Source of the DNA: Serratia inhibens
GTDB lineage: Bacteria; Pseudomonadota; Gammaproteobacteria; Enterobacterales; Enterobacteriaceae
Length of the DNA: 64,000 nucleotides
Assembly (NCBI RefSeq): GCF_003591175.1
Contig: NZ_QYYG01000007.1
Coordinates: 1-64,000 of the forward strand
Direction of reading: 5' to 3'
In this document: piece after piece, positions 29,640-37,368 of the stretch
Layout of the letters: the number at the start of each line of letters is the position of its first letter
Position numbering within the stretch: position 1 is the stretch's first letter
Notes under the pieces: model-generated
Databases searched by the model: none
The model's input: the letters and a program-made list of their open reading frames with translations, nothing else
Told to the model about the DNA's origin: nothing
Program-made: the position numbers and the translations under genes

Positions 29640-30929
29640 TCAACTCGCCAGGCCTGTCGCTCGGTTTTGGTTGAGTAACTGATTGAACGCACATTGGAAT
29701 TTTTCCGCTGCGGCTTCCAGCACCGCATGCGTGTGGCTGGTGCTCAACCAACCATGGGACTTGTGCATATCAATGCCTTGTTGAGCCAGGAATACCTTTA
29801 GCTCGCTATATATGGCACCGTTTTTTTGCGCTATCCAGACGGCGTCCTCAGAGGGGGCGATATCAATACCTGCCTTTTTCGCACCAATCAAAATATGAAA
29901 GATCGAAGACTGATGAAATAAATGCACGTCGATACCCACCTGATTGGCTTTGTCGTTAACAGCATCAACAAAGAGCGCAGTATTGCGATCCAGCGTTTTT
30001 TGAATTGTCCCATCAGAGACCAATGCTAACGTGGCCAGTCCGGCAGCTGCGGACAGCGGATTACCGTTAAACGTCCCGGTGTGCAGCACCTTGTCGGTAT
30101 GGCCGGCCTCAAAACAGGCCATAATCGCCTGGCCGCCGGCAACCGCAGCCCCCGATAAACCGCCGCATAATACTTTGGACAAGGTCGTGATATCCGGGAT
30201 GACGCCGGATAATTGCTGCACGCCGCCCGGCGCATAGCGGAATCCGCTCATCACCTCGTCAAAGATCAGCAAGGTGCCGTATTGCCGAGTAATATCGCGT
30301 AACCTTCGCAGATAACCGGGATCGTAGGGCAACGTGCCGCTGCTCCCACCCCCGGGTTCCACGATCACCGCCGCCGTCTCCCTCGAGGCCAATGCCGTTT
30401 CCATCGCCTCAAGATCGTACGGCGGCACCACATGTAAATGGCTGGCCGCTTCGGGATGAGCGCCTGTGGGCCATCCTTCAAAAACGCCGGAAAGCGCCTC
30501 GTCATGCCAACCATGAAAATGCCCGTCTACACGCACGATATTGGCGCGATGGGTGTAAGCGCGCGCCAACCTCATCGCTAACAGCGTCGCTTCGGTGCCC
30601 GAGGCGCAGAATCGAACCTGCTCAGCGCTGAGTATCAATTGGGTGATCTTTTCAGCCCACTGAACCAACAGGGTATGATTGCCCGACAGGTGCGTACCTT
30701 TATGAAGCTGCGCCGTCACCGCCCGGGTCACGGCGGGATGGTTATGGCCAACAATTAGTGCACCGTGCCCCATCCAAAAGTCGGTATATTTCCGGCCTTC
30801 GGCGTCCCACTTATAGGCGCCATCCGCACGTTCAAATACCAGCGGATTCGCCGTAGCCCAACTGTCATGAGTAGCGCCCCCCGCAATAAATCTTTTCGCA
30901 CGTTGTTCCCAGGCTTCCATGATTGGCAT
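29640..30929 (-). CDS. Class III aminotransferase, glutamate-1-semialdehyde aminomutase-like
   Basis: A 429-residue PLP enzyme. ATG 30929 overlaps the stop of the upstream gene (TAATG), so the two are coupled. Motifs include FRYAPGGVQ, the GSAM-like GHFHGWHDE, LIFDEVMSGFR (the cofactor aspartate) and the PLP lysine in TLSKVLCGGL near residue 250. The class interconverts amino groups with aldehydes or ketones; GSAM itself moves an amino group within one molecule. It is not a hemL duplicate by context, since its neighbours are diiron-type enzymes and a peptide gene. The substrate is unknown. Confidence 0.88.
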   Translation of the reverse strand: MPIMEAWEQRAKRFIAGGATHDSWATANPLVFERADGAYKWDAEGRKYTDFWMGHGALIVGHNHPAVTRAVTAQLHKGTHLSGNHTLLVQWAEKITQLILSAEQVRFCASGTEATLLAMRLARAYTHRANIVRVDGHFHGWHDEALSGVFEGWPTGAHPEAASHLHVVPPYDLEAMETALASRETAAVIVEPGGGSSGTLPYDPGYLRRLRDITRQYGTLLIFDEVMSGFRYAPGGVQQLSGVIPDITTLSKVLCGGLSGAAVAGGQAIMACFEAGHTDKVLHTGTFNGNPLSAAAGLATLALVSDGTIQKTLDRNTALFVDAVNDKANQVGIDVHLFHQSSIFHILIGAKKAGIDIAPSEDAVWIAQKNGAIYSELKVFLAQQGIDMHKSHGWLSTSHTHAVLEAAAEKFQCAFNQLLNQNRATGLAS

Positions 30930-31981
30930 TACCTCTGGTTCGCAGATGATATAAAGTCGGTGATCCGTGGTGCACGTCTTGGCAGTTGCGAACTTTCATC
31001 GCCGTAATATTCGAAAATATATTCATAGTAGAGAATAAAATAGTTCACCAATTGGCGAATGGTCGCAAATGTGCGTTTCACCTCATGCGATGAAACCATT
31101 TCGTCATTAGAATAAAGATTTTCGAAAATTGACGACTGGTGACCCAATTGTGCATCAATAGAGGCATGTTTCAGGAAAGCGCCAAACATTCCTTTGGCAA
31201 AGGGATACAGTGAAATAAGCCGAGAATAATACTCAGTTAATCCCGCCTTATTGAAACCATCACCATCTGACTGCATCAATGAAAATATCGCGGTATAGAC
31301 TAGCGAGCTTTCCATTGCCACTTCATTGAGATAATTAATTAAGGCTCGCGTACTGGGTAATGGGTTGGCATTTTCAACCAGCTTTGCCGGTAGCCCATCC
31401 GCCATCAACCCCTGGAGAAATATCTCTCCGTGATCGGCCTCCTCTGCATAATGCGCGGCAATTTTCTGCCGGATATCTATTGATTCGCGGCAATATGCAA
31501 CCCCGTTGGCCATATATTCATTGGCAGCATCTACATAGTGATAGAATTCAATACCCCATCCATGAATTTGCCGCTCGCTGCACTTTCCGTCATGAACGCT
31601 TTGCCAAAAAGGTTGATGATTAATATGCTTACGCCAGAAAACCACTTCACTTTTCACTAGCTCGACCAGTTGAACGCCACTGAGTGGGCCCGTATTGTCC
31701 CTGTTCATATCAATCAGTATGGACTCATCGCGCAGATAGCAAAGCAAGTTGATGACGTCTTCAAGTTCGAAACCGCTTTTACGCGACAGGCTTTCAACCG
31801 TATTCATTCCATTAATATCATTGAAAATAGCCAGAATCAGCTCGGCACTTGCACCGCTGAAGGCATAGTCGTTGCCCGGCACATGAAGCGTGGCATCTTG
31901 CCGATTTATCGTCAGCGTGGCATGAGGGAGGCATTTCGGTAATGAATCGGCGGTCAATTCACAAGATACATGACATTTCAT
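30929..31981 (-). CDS. RRE-like domain fused to heme-oxygenase-like diiron (HDO) protein, second copy
   Basis: A 350-residue protein with ATG at 31981 and AGGAA upstream. Residues 22-95 look like a PqqD/RiPP-recognition winged helix: short strands, then AELILAIFNDINGMNTVESL and a closing helix pair (LEDVINLLCYLRDESILI). The C-terminal two thirds are all-helical with the ligand pattern of heme-oxygenase-like diiron oxidases: E in IEFYHYVDAA, E/H in HYAEEADHGE, and H...D....H in HASIDAQLGH. PLPSTRALINYLNE is shared with the paralogue encoded just upstream. The family cleaves or oxidises amino acids and carbon chains (BesC, UndA, SznF). The peptide gene in the same operon makes a peptide-bound substrate likely; this is inference. 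Confidence 0.7.
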   Translation of the reverse strand: MKCHVSCELTADSLPKCLPHATLTINRQDATLHVPGNDYAFSGASAELILAIFNDINGMNTVESLSRKSGFELEDVINLLCYLRDESILIDMNRDNTGPLSGVQLVELVKSEVVFWRKHINHQPFWQSVHDGKCSERQIHGWGIEFYHYVDAANEYMANGVAYCRESIDIRQKIAAHYAEEADHGEIFLQGLMADGLPAKLVENANPLPSTRALINYLNEVAMESSLVYTAIFSLMQSDGDGFNKAGLTEYYSRLISLYPFAKGMFGAFLKHASIDAQLGHQSSIFENLYSNDEMVSSHEVKRTFATIRQLVNYFILYYEYIFEYYGDESSQLPRRAPRITDFISSANQR

Positions 31982-31994
31982 AGCAATTCCTGCC

Positions 31995-32981
31995 TCAGCG
32001 ATAACGTGAAGGGTTAAGGATCTCTTCGAAAGGGATATGGCTATAATGGTTTTTCATATCGTGCGTCCAAAGCGTTAGCGTCTCGACCAATGTTGCCGCA
32101 GAGTTAATCGCCTCATCGGCGCGTTCTTTCTCTAACGTTGATACGCAGGCGCAAACTTTTTCCAACCAATCATTGTGACCATACTCTTCATCCAGATAGG
32201 CATGCTCAATGAGCGGTTGAACGATGCCGATATTTTCAGGATCGTAATATTGGATAAGCGCGTTATAAAACACCATGCCGTCTTTGCGATCGCCACCGGT
32301 AGACTCAAGAAATGCAGAGCACGCGGCATAAGAAATCGCATCTCTACGACCACATTCGCGCATGTGATTGATAATCGCCATGGTACTCGGCAAGGGTTGA
32401 TGATTTAAAACCTGTTTCTTGGTAAAGCCCAACCGCTTCAAGGCTTTCATGAAAAACAGGTGATGATTGTACTCTTCGATAAAATGCTGAGAGAAAAGCG
32501 CGCGAATCTTTTTATTTTCGTTAGCGGCTGCAGTGACTAAAGAGAGCCGCTTAGTCGCCCCTTCAATAAAGTAGAAGTTTTCCAGCAACCAGCCGGCAAA
32601 GGCAGACTTCGATAATTTCCCTGAGGTTAAGTCATGCCAGAAATCAAGCGTGAACACATCCTTTTTCCATTTCGGGAATACTTCCCGGCATACTTTAGCG
32701 AAATCCTGCGGATCAAGCGTATTGTCTAAAGGTGCTTTTCCTATTTTTGCAACGCCGGCGTCGGATAATTGCAGTGACAAATCACAAATATCGTTCTCAT
32801 CATAGCAATGTTTTTCCGATAACAGACTTATGGCATTTTCACCATCCATATCCAGTAATAAATTTTTCAGTGCCCGTGGATTTTCGGTTTCAATGGTAAT
32901 ATCAGCGCCAGTCGCTACAATTTTAACTGCCGCAGGTTGTTCATGAAGTGCAGAGAAATAATTAAGATAGGGATAGCTCAT
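31995..32981 (-). CDS. RRE-like domain fused to heme-oxygenase-like diiron (HDO) protein, first copy
   Basis: A 328-residue protein. I choose ATG 32981 (MSYPYLNYF), with GGGG eight bases upstream; GTG 32987 is the alternative. The N-terminal ~90 residues resemble a PqqD-like RRE (ADITIETENPRALKNLLLDM, then ENDICDLSLQLSDAGVAKIG). The helical domain has the HDO ligand set: E in LLENFYFIEGA, E/H in FIEEYNHH, and H...D....H in HAYLDEEYGH. It is paralogous to the next gene, 13 bases downstream, so the two products may act as a pair or in sequence. It is the first enzyme gene after the peptide gene and its terminator. Confidence 0.7.
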   Translation of the reverse strand: MSYPYLNYFSALHEQPAAVKIVATGADITIETENPRALKNLLLDMDGENAISLLSEKHCYDENDICDLSLQLSDAGVAKIGKAPLDNTLDPQDFAKVCREVFPKWKKDVFTLDFWHDLTSGKLSKSAFAGWLLENFYFIEGATKRLSLVTAAANENKKIRALFSQHFIEEYNHHLFFMKALKRLGFTKKQVLNHQPLPSTMAIINHMRECGRRDAISYAACSAFLESTGGDRKDGMVFYNALIQYYDPENIGIVQPLIEHAYLDEEYGHNDWLEKVCACVSTLEKERADEAINSAATLVETLTLWTHDMKNHYSHIPFEEILNPSRYR

Positions 32982-33012
32982 AGACACAGCCCCAAAAATC
33001 TACTAAGAAAAT

Positions 33013-33041
33013 AAAAAAGGCTGCGATATCAAACAGCCTTT
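33013..33041 (-). terminator. Intrinsic terminator between peptide gene and enzyme genes
   Basis: On the minus strand AAAGGCTG / CAGCCTTT enclose a 10-base loop and are followed by TTTTTATTTT. It stands 14 bases after the peptide stop and before the first HDO gene. Partial read-through would give more peptide message than enzyme message, as in many RiPP operons. Confidence 0.85.
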
Positions 33042-33054
33042 ACCTTATTAAAGG

Positions 33055-33186
33055 TTACTTAACCAGAGCACCCAGAGCGCGGCGCTCTTCTTGGTTAGCT
33101 TTCTTTTTAACATTAAGTGAGAACGTAGACTTTTGTTTCTTGGAAGAAACCACTTCGGCTTTCTGGTCGTTCTGAATGTTTTGCAT
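33055..33186 (-). CDS. Short Lys-rich peptide, candidate RiPP precursor or scaffold
   Basis: A 43-residue ORF, too short for most gene callers, with ATG at 33186 and AAAGGAAA nine bases before it. The start is MQNIQNDQKAEVV, the middle is rich in lysine (SSKKQKSTFSLNVKKK), and the end is EERRALGALVK. There is no cysteine, no signal peptide and no membrane segment. It has a near-consensus promoter, a palindromic operator and its own terminator, and leads an operon of modifying enzymes that carry RRE-like domains. Codon and ribosome-site quality support translation. The C-terminal residues (ALGALVK) are the likely modified part. An alternative is a small regulatory protein. Confidence 0.75.
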   Translation of the reverse strand: MQNIQNDQKAEVVSSKKQKSTFSLNVKKKANQEERRALGALVK

Positions 33187-33225
33187 AGTATTTTCCTTTA
33201 ATGTTAATCAACGAAATTACATTAG

Positions 33226-33243
33226 CGTTACTTTAGTGTAACG
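33226..33243. promoter_or_regulatory. Palindromic operator at the peptide-gene transcription start
   Basis: CGTTAC and GTAACG separated by six bases, located exactly where transcription from the -10 box at 33250-33255 should begin. A repressor bound here would block the promoter. No regulator gene is adjacent, so the binder is unknown. Confidence 0.5.
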
Positions 33244-33249
33244 GAATAA

Positions 33250-33278
33250 AATCTAGGCTACCCCTCCAACCATGTCAA
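33250..33278 (-). promoter_or_regulatory. Sigma-70 promoter of the peptide operon
   Basis: Minus-strand TTGACA (33278-33273), a 17-base spacer, then TAGATT (33255-33250). The predicted 5' leader is about 56 bases. Confidence 0.65.
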
Positions 33279-33863
33279 TAATCCTACCAGGAAGCATAAA
33301 TGATATTATCTTTGCAACTTTACACCGATAAATAAATAACCATATAAAAACAAAAGGTTAAAAAATCCTTTTTTTCTTGAGCAAGCCACAGTAACGCATC
33401 ATGGCCACCCAGAAATGATTAATCTGTAACTGATCAGATACATTTTAAAAGATAAAAAACCCTTAAAGTTCAACTGAGATATATCATGCAGCAGCGCAAC
33501 ACCCACAGAAATATTCATTCTGTTACATTTACAGGAAATACCCGATAAATTGAGTGCTTTTAGGTATTATTGCGCCAAACCCCCTTCACCTCATACAGAG
33601 GTCATGGGATAACATTTATTTTCACCCTAAATCATTCAAAATTCTTTAATAATGTAGGAAATTCCAATCCGTTATTATTTCATAAAACAGAAATAAATAA
33701 TTGAGATTAAAAGAATGATAATAATTCAAAAAGCAGCGCATCCCATCTGAATACCGCCACTGCTTTACATGGAGTGTTTCCCACACTGCCGATCATCATA
33801 TTCTCTCACCAAGAGAAAGATGCGGCCTATGCCCGGTGGACATAATCAGTGTGTCGAAGATAT
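33279..33863. other. AT-rich noncoding stretch between the two biosynthetic operons
   Basis: About 585 bases with no ORF that I can support. It separates the peptide promoter from the small ORF and the acetyltransferase gene. A weak hairpin (TTCTCT/AGAGAA) lies near 33802-33820. Nothing else was recognised. Confidence 0.5.
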
Positions 33864-34073
33864 CTAAAAGTGGATGACGCATTTTGTCGGGCGACTTGCA
33901 CCACGGTGACTTAACAAGAAACCTTCCTGGCCTGGCCTCTTGGGGTAAAGCATATTGTCACCTGGAGCCACCGTAGCGCCAAGCGCAGGCTGGGCTGGAG
34001 AGGTGCTCATCCGTTCGGAGGCGATTCTCGTCGCGACGATCGCTCCAGCGCCCTCATCTTGCACGTTCCCCAC
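33864..34073 (-). CDS. Possible small ORF after the acetyltransferase gene
   Basis: A 69-codon ORF with GTG at 34073, overlapping the 3' end of the acetyltransferase gene by 20 bases. It is GC-rich against AT-rich DNA downstream, which hints at coding or at a remnant. There is one cysteine near the end (TKCVIHF). No good ribosome site is seen, and an internal ATG 21 codons in is possible. It could be an additional short peptide of the locus, a relic, or chance. Confidence 0.25.
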   Translation of the reverse strand: MGNVQDEGAGAIVATRIASERMSTSPAQPALGATVAPGDNMLYPKRPGQEGFLLSHRGASRPTKCVIHF

Positions 34074-34791
34074 CGGTTAAAGGTACCGGGAAAACCGGGT
34101 TGCCCACTCGCCATCGTAATAAAGCCGTATAACACCCCGACTCTATTTCCAAGGGATACCTGCATAGCACGCAGGCCTTACTGTCTTCGACCAATAAAAA
34201 AGGCAAGGTACCGCCGCTTTCATATTGCGCATAGTTAAGGGTGTTTAATTTCGTCACCGTCACTTCGCTTTCCAAAAAAGCGAGGTTATACCGGCTTGTC
34301 ACTTCCTCAACACCCCATCTGAATCCCTTTTTATAAGCCCAAAAACTGCCTGACCGATAAAGATTACGCAATACTCCCTGTCGCTGGAATGCCGGCAAAA
34401 CCGCAACCATCCAGCAATGCAGCAACGGGTTATATTCATTGTCTTCGCCATGAGGCTGAGCCTGATAAAGCGAATCAAGAAAAGTGAAAATGGTATTTAG
34501 TTTTTGGCTTGTGTAATCACCGGGGATAAAGTCGTTATGAAAATCCGTCAATATCCTTACCCCTGCCAAACGGGACGACGCTTTTTCTATTGCGACCCAC
34601 GACAAGTTGATTTTTATCGCATGATGCACCAAATCAGCGACGAAAGGTGCCAACTCGTCAGGGGATATACCTAGCGCCTTCCCCAGCGGCTCTTGAGCGC
34701 TAAATACCCTACACAGACACGCAATAGCTTGTGCTGCATAAGTCTCATCCAACAGGCTATAAACGAAACGCTCCTGATGATCTGTTTTCAC
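34054..34791 (-). CDS. GNAT-family arylalkylamine N-acetyltransferase-like protein
   Basis: A 245-residue protein starting with GTG at 34791 (GGGGCAGGGT upstream), 20 bases after the decarboxylase stop. It resembles dopamine/arylalkylamine acetyltransferases: CRVFSAQEPLGKALGI near the N-terminus, then the acetyl-CoA motif VLPAFQRQGVLRNLYR, with aromatic-rich strands after it. The family transfers acetyl from acetyl-CoA to a primary amine. Directly downstream of a PLP decarboxylase, it probably acylates the amine made by that enzyme. The acyl donor and substrate are not known. Confidence 0.7.
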   Translation of the reverse strand: MKTDHQERFVYSLLDETYAAQAIACLCRVFSAQEPLGKALGISPDELAPFVADLVHHAIKINLSWVAIEKASSRLAGVRILTDFHNDFIPGDYTSQKLNTIFTFLDSLYQAQPHGEDNEYNPLLHCWMVAVLPAFQRQGVLRNLYRSGSFWAYKKGFRWGVEEVTSRYNLAFLESEVTVTKLNTLNYAQYESGGTLPFLLVEDSKACVLCRYPLEIESGCYTALLRWRVGNPVFPVPLTGGERAR

Positions 34792-34811
34792 ACCCTGCCC
34801 CTATAAGGTTT

Positions 34812-36188
34812 TTAACACGTGGTTTCCGCCCGCACCTTGACAGCTTCATGCATTGCAGCCCGAAGATGCGTCTGAATCTGCGGCAACCAGGTTTTATGGG
34901 CCGGCTTCATCAAACAAACGCGCAAACACAACACCGTGTCGGCGTCCCAAAACGCGCTGTTCGGCGCAATTTTATCCCGCAGCAATTTTTTAGGGACTCG
35001 CGCCAATGCCAGATGGAGGTTCATTTCAGCAGCCTTTTCAAACACCCTTTGCGATAAGGCTGAACTGGCCTGGGCAGTGGCGCCGGGTACAAACCACAGG
35101 ACAATATCCAGTGCAGGTTCCATAACCGTCACGCAGTCGGTCTCTTCCTCTAACCACTGGAACAGTGACATGGCGGCATCCCTGGAACACTGAAGCCCAG
35201 CGGCAAATGCCCCACCCGCCACTAAAGGCAGCAGTTTTTGGGTGGCCCAAAGCGCACCGGCCGATGCGCCGGCCCGGGAGCATTCCAGACTGATCTCCCC
35301 TAAATGCAGTTCATCCGAACTGAAATAGGTGTACGGCGAATCATGTTTGTAATGTATTCCTACCCCTGGGTCATTAAACAAGACACAGCCACACCCGTAC
35401 GGTTGCATGCCATGTTTATGCGGATCGACAACAATAGAGTCCGCTTGCGCCATCGCCTCAAACGCGCCCCGGCTTGCAGCAGACAGCCCCTCGCACAGGG
35501 AAAAATAGCCGCCATAGGCAGCATCGACGTGAACTCTGAAGCGGTACTTTCTTTTCAGCGCGAGAATAGCGTCCAATGGATCAAGCGTTCCTGCGGCGGT
35601 AGTGCCTAACGTCACAACCACAGTCCCTATATTGCCTTGCCGTAATCTCGCTTCCAGCTCAAGAATATCCATCCGCCCGGAGGCGTCGCAGGGGATCTTT
35701 TCAAACTCCATGTCCAGCACCCGGCTAATTCGCTCATGGGTGTAATGCGCCAGTTCCGAGGCGACAACCGATGTCCCCGGACGTATCATTTTGGCTATCC
35801 ACAGCGCTTCCAGATTGGCAAAAGTCCCGCCGCTGGTCAGATGGCCAAGATGCTCGCGCCAGCCAAACATGTTGGCAATTTCGGCAACCGCCTCCTTTTC
35901 CATCGCCGAGGTGGCCCTGCCACCGTCCAGCGCATGATTATTCGGGTTGATATACAGGCATAAGGAATAGGCAAGACGCGCCATGGGATGAGGGGGTTTC
36001 AGCATTTGCCCCAAATAAAAGGGATGAAAATAAGGATAATTATCAGCCATCCTTGAAGACAGCTCACTCAATACCGACTCCATCGGTGCCAGCGCTTCAC
36101 TCTCCTCATACTCAGGCAACAGGGAGAAACTCGCATCCAGGGCAGAAAGCTGCCTGGCCAATATGGCCAATTCCTCTTGATTAAACAT
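34812..36188 (-). CDS. PLP-dependent amino-acid decarboxylase (group II)
   Basis: A 458-residue enzyme with ATG at 36188. It has the pattern of aromatic-L-amino-acid/glutamate/DABA-type decarboxylases: PHPMARLAYSLCLYINPNN, TSGGTFANLEALW, the PLP-stacking and aspartate motif HVDAAYGGYFSL, and the PLP lysine in VVDPHKHGMQPYG near residue 258. It would release CO2 from an amino acid to give an amine. The acetyltransferase gene follows it and two unknown genes precede it, all with short gaps, so they form one operon. The substrate class cannot be fixed from sequence. Confidence 0.85.
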   Translation of the reverse strand: MFNQEELAILARQLSALDASFSLLPEYEESEALAPMESVLSELSSRMADNYPYFHPFYLGQMLKPPHPMARLAYSLCLYINPNNHALDGGRATSAMEKEAVAEIANMFGWREHLGHLTSGGTFANLEALWIAKMIRPGTSVVASELAHYTHERISRVLDMEFEKIPCDASGRMDILELEARLRQGNIGTVVVTLGTTAAGTLDPLDAILALKRKYRFRVHVDAAYGGYFSLCEGLSAASRGAFEAMAQADSIVVDPHKHGMQPYGCGCVLFNDPGVGIHYKHDSPYTYFSSDELHLGEISLECSRAGASAGALWATQKLLPLVAGGAFAAGLQCSRDAAMSLFQWLEEETDCVTVMEPALDIVLWFVPGATAQASSALSQRVFEKAAEMNLHLALARVPKKLLRDKIAPNSAFWDADTVLCLRVCLMKPAHKTWLPQIQTHLRAAMHEAVKVRAETTC

Positions 36189-36200
36189 GGTTCCCGTCCA

Positions 36201-36716
36201 TTACTCTTTAGGTTGAATGAAAGATAAACGTTTAATTTTGAATTCCGTGAGCACTTCAGAGGCCGGGTGTAGCTGTGTACTTCTCAGGCTGTTTTGATTT
36301 TCCACAAAACGTTCGCAAACAAAAATATGGGCATCATAGGCTTGCTGTACCGACACGACAAAATCATCATATGCTTCGCCAAAAAATTCCCGCATTTGTT
36401 CTTTATTCTTTTTTATCCGCGCCATGACTTTAATCAAATAGGCATGATCCATACTTCCCAATCCGCTGAATCTATCAGGCATCGATGGTCTGATAATACT
36501 TTCATACTTTCCTTTCTGAAAGTCAGCACTATATTTCATTGCCAGAGCCGACATTCTCATCATGCTGGCCGCATTTTTCAATGAGATCACACCGTCAAAT
36601 CTATTATTCTGTAGAAAATACTCTTCAACGCTGTGCAATGCGCATAATGCCGCCTGAATAAACAGGGTAAAAAGCTTATGCCCGACTTTCCAACGGGTTA
36701 ACTCTGGAGTGTTCAT
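36201..36716 (-). CDS. Unknown helical protein, second gene of the decarboxylase operon
   Basis: A 171-residue protein with ATG at 36716 that overlaps the upstream stop by four bases (ATGA). It is predicted mostly helical, with no signal or membrane segment. Notable stretches are CALHSVEEYFLQNNRFDG, SMMRMSALAMKYS and FGEAYDDFVVSVQQAYD. I do not recognise the family. It ends 12 bases before the decarboxylase start. A role in the same pathway is inferred from the operon only. Confidence 0.6.
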   Translation of the reverse strand: MNTPELTRWKVGHKLFTLFIQAALCALHSVEEYFLQNNRFDGVISLKNAASMMRMSALAMKYSADFQKGKYESIIRPSMPDRFSGLGSMDHAYLIKVMARIKKNKEQMREFFGEAYDDFVVSVQQAYDAHIFVCERFVENQNSLRSTQLHPASEVLTEFKIKRLSFIQPKE

Positions 36717-37138
36717 GCATTCACCCTGTCGTTCCGTGCAGGAATACAGAGGTAATCAATACCAATCAATACCGCTTCGCGTATCCCTCGCAATAGACTT
36801 TCCTGTTCCTCAATGCACAATGCTGTCGCAGAGGAACTTATTTCTTCATTAAATATCAATGCACAGTGGATGCCGGAATAAATATATACGTCCAATGGTT
36901 TTTCCGACGAACGTATGATACCGAAGTAATCATCAAAAATCCTGAACACCTCGTTACTGACCGTCTCCGAACGCGCCATGTCATGTTCTAAATAGGTCAA
37001 TGCCTGCCGGCAAGCCGGTACCATATTATCCAAAAAGTCATGTTCGACGTTTTTAATCACTGCCAGTGCCGCTTCGGTCTCATCCTTTAAAGAAATACTG
37101 TGTCTATTAGATATTAATACACCTGGAATTGATAGCAT
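36713..37138 (-). CDS. Unknown helical protein, first gene of the decarboxylase operon
   Basis: A 141-residue protein. I choose ATG 37138 (MLSIPGVLISN), with AGGG eight bases upstream, over GTG 37144. It is helical and soluble, with segments EAALAVIKNVEHDFL, CRQALTYLEHDMAR and LLRGIREAVLIGIDYL. I do not recognise it. The four-base overlap with the next gene suggests that the two products are made together and may interact. Confidence 0.6.
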   Translation of the reverse strand: MLSIPGVLISNRHSISLKDETEAALAVIKNVEHDFLDNMVPACRQALTYLEHDMARSETVSNEVFRIFDDYFGIIRSSEKPLDVYIYSGIHCALIFNEEISSSATALCIEEQESLLRGIREAVLIGIDYLCIPARNDRVNA

Positions 37139-37368
37139 GCTCACAACCCTATAAGTTAAACACCCGGATAGTTATAGGTGATGAATTATGAACTTGCCAG
37201 CCAACAAAAATAATCAACGCCAATTCGATCGTTGCTTACGTATAAAAATATCCATAAAATAATTTTCGTATTAATTATAATTTTCACAATCAAACATTCA
37301 GTCTGAAAATAATTACCCCCCTCATCTTCATATGAATACGCAACAACATTCGGAAATTCTTTTCTGCC

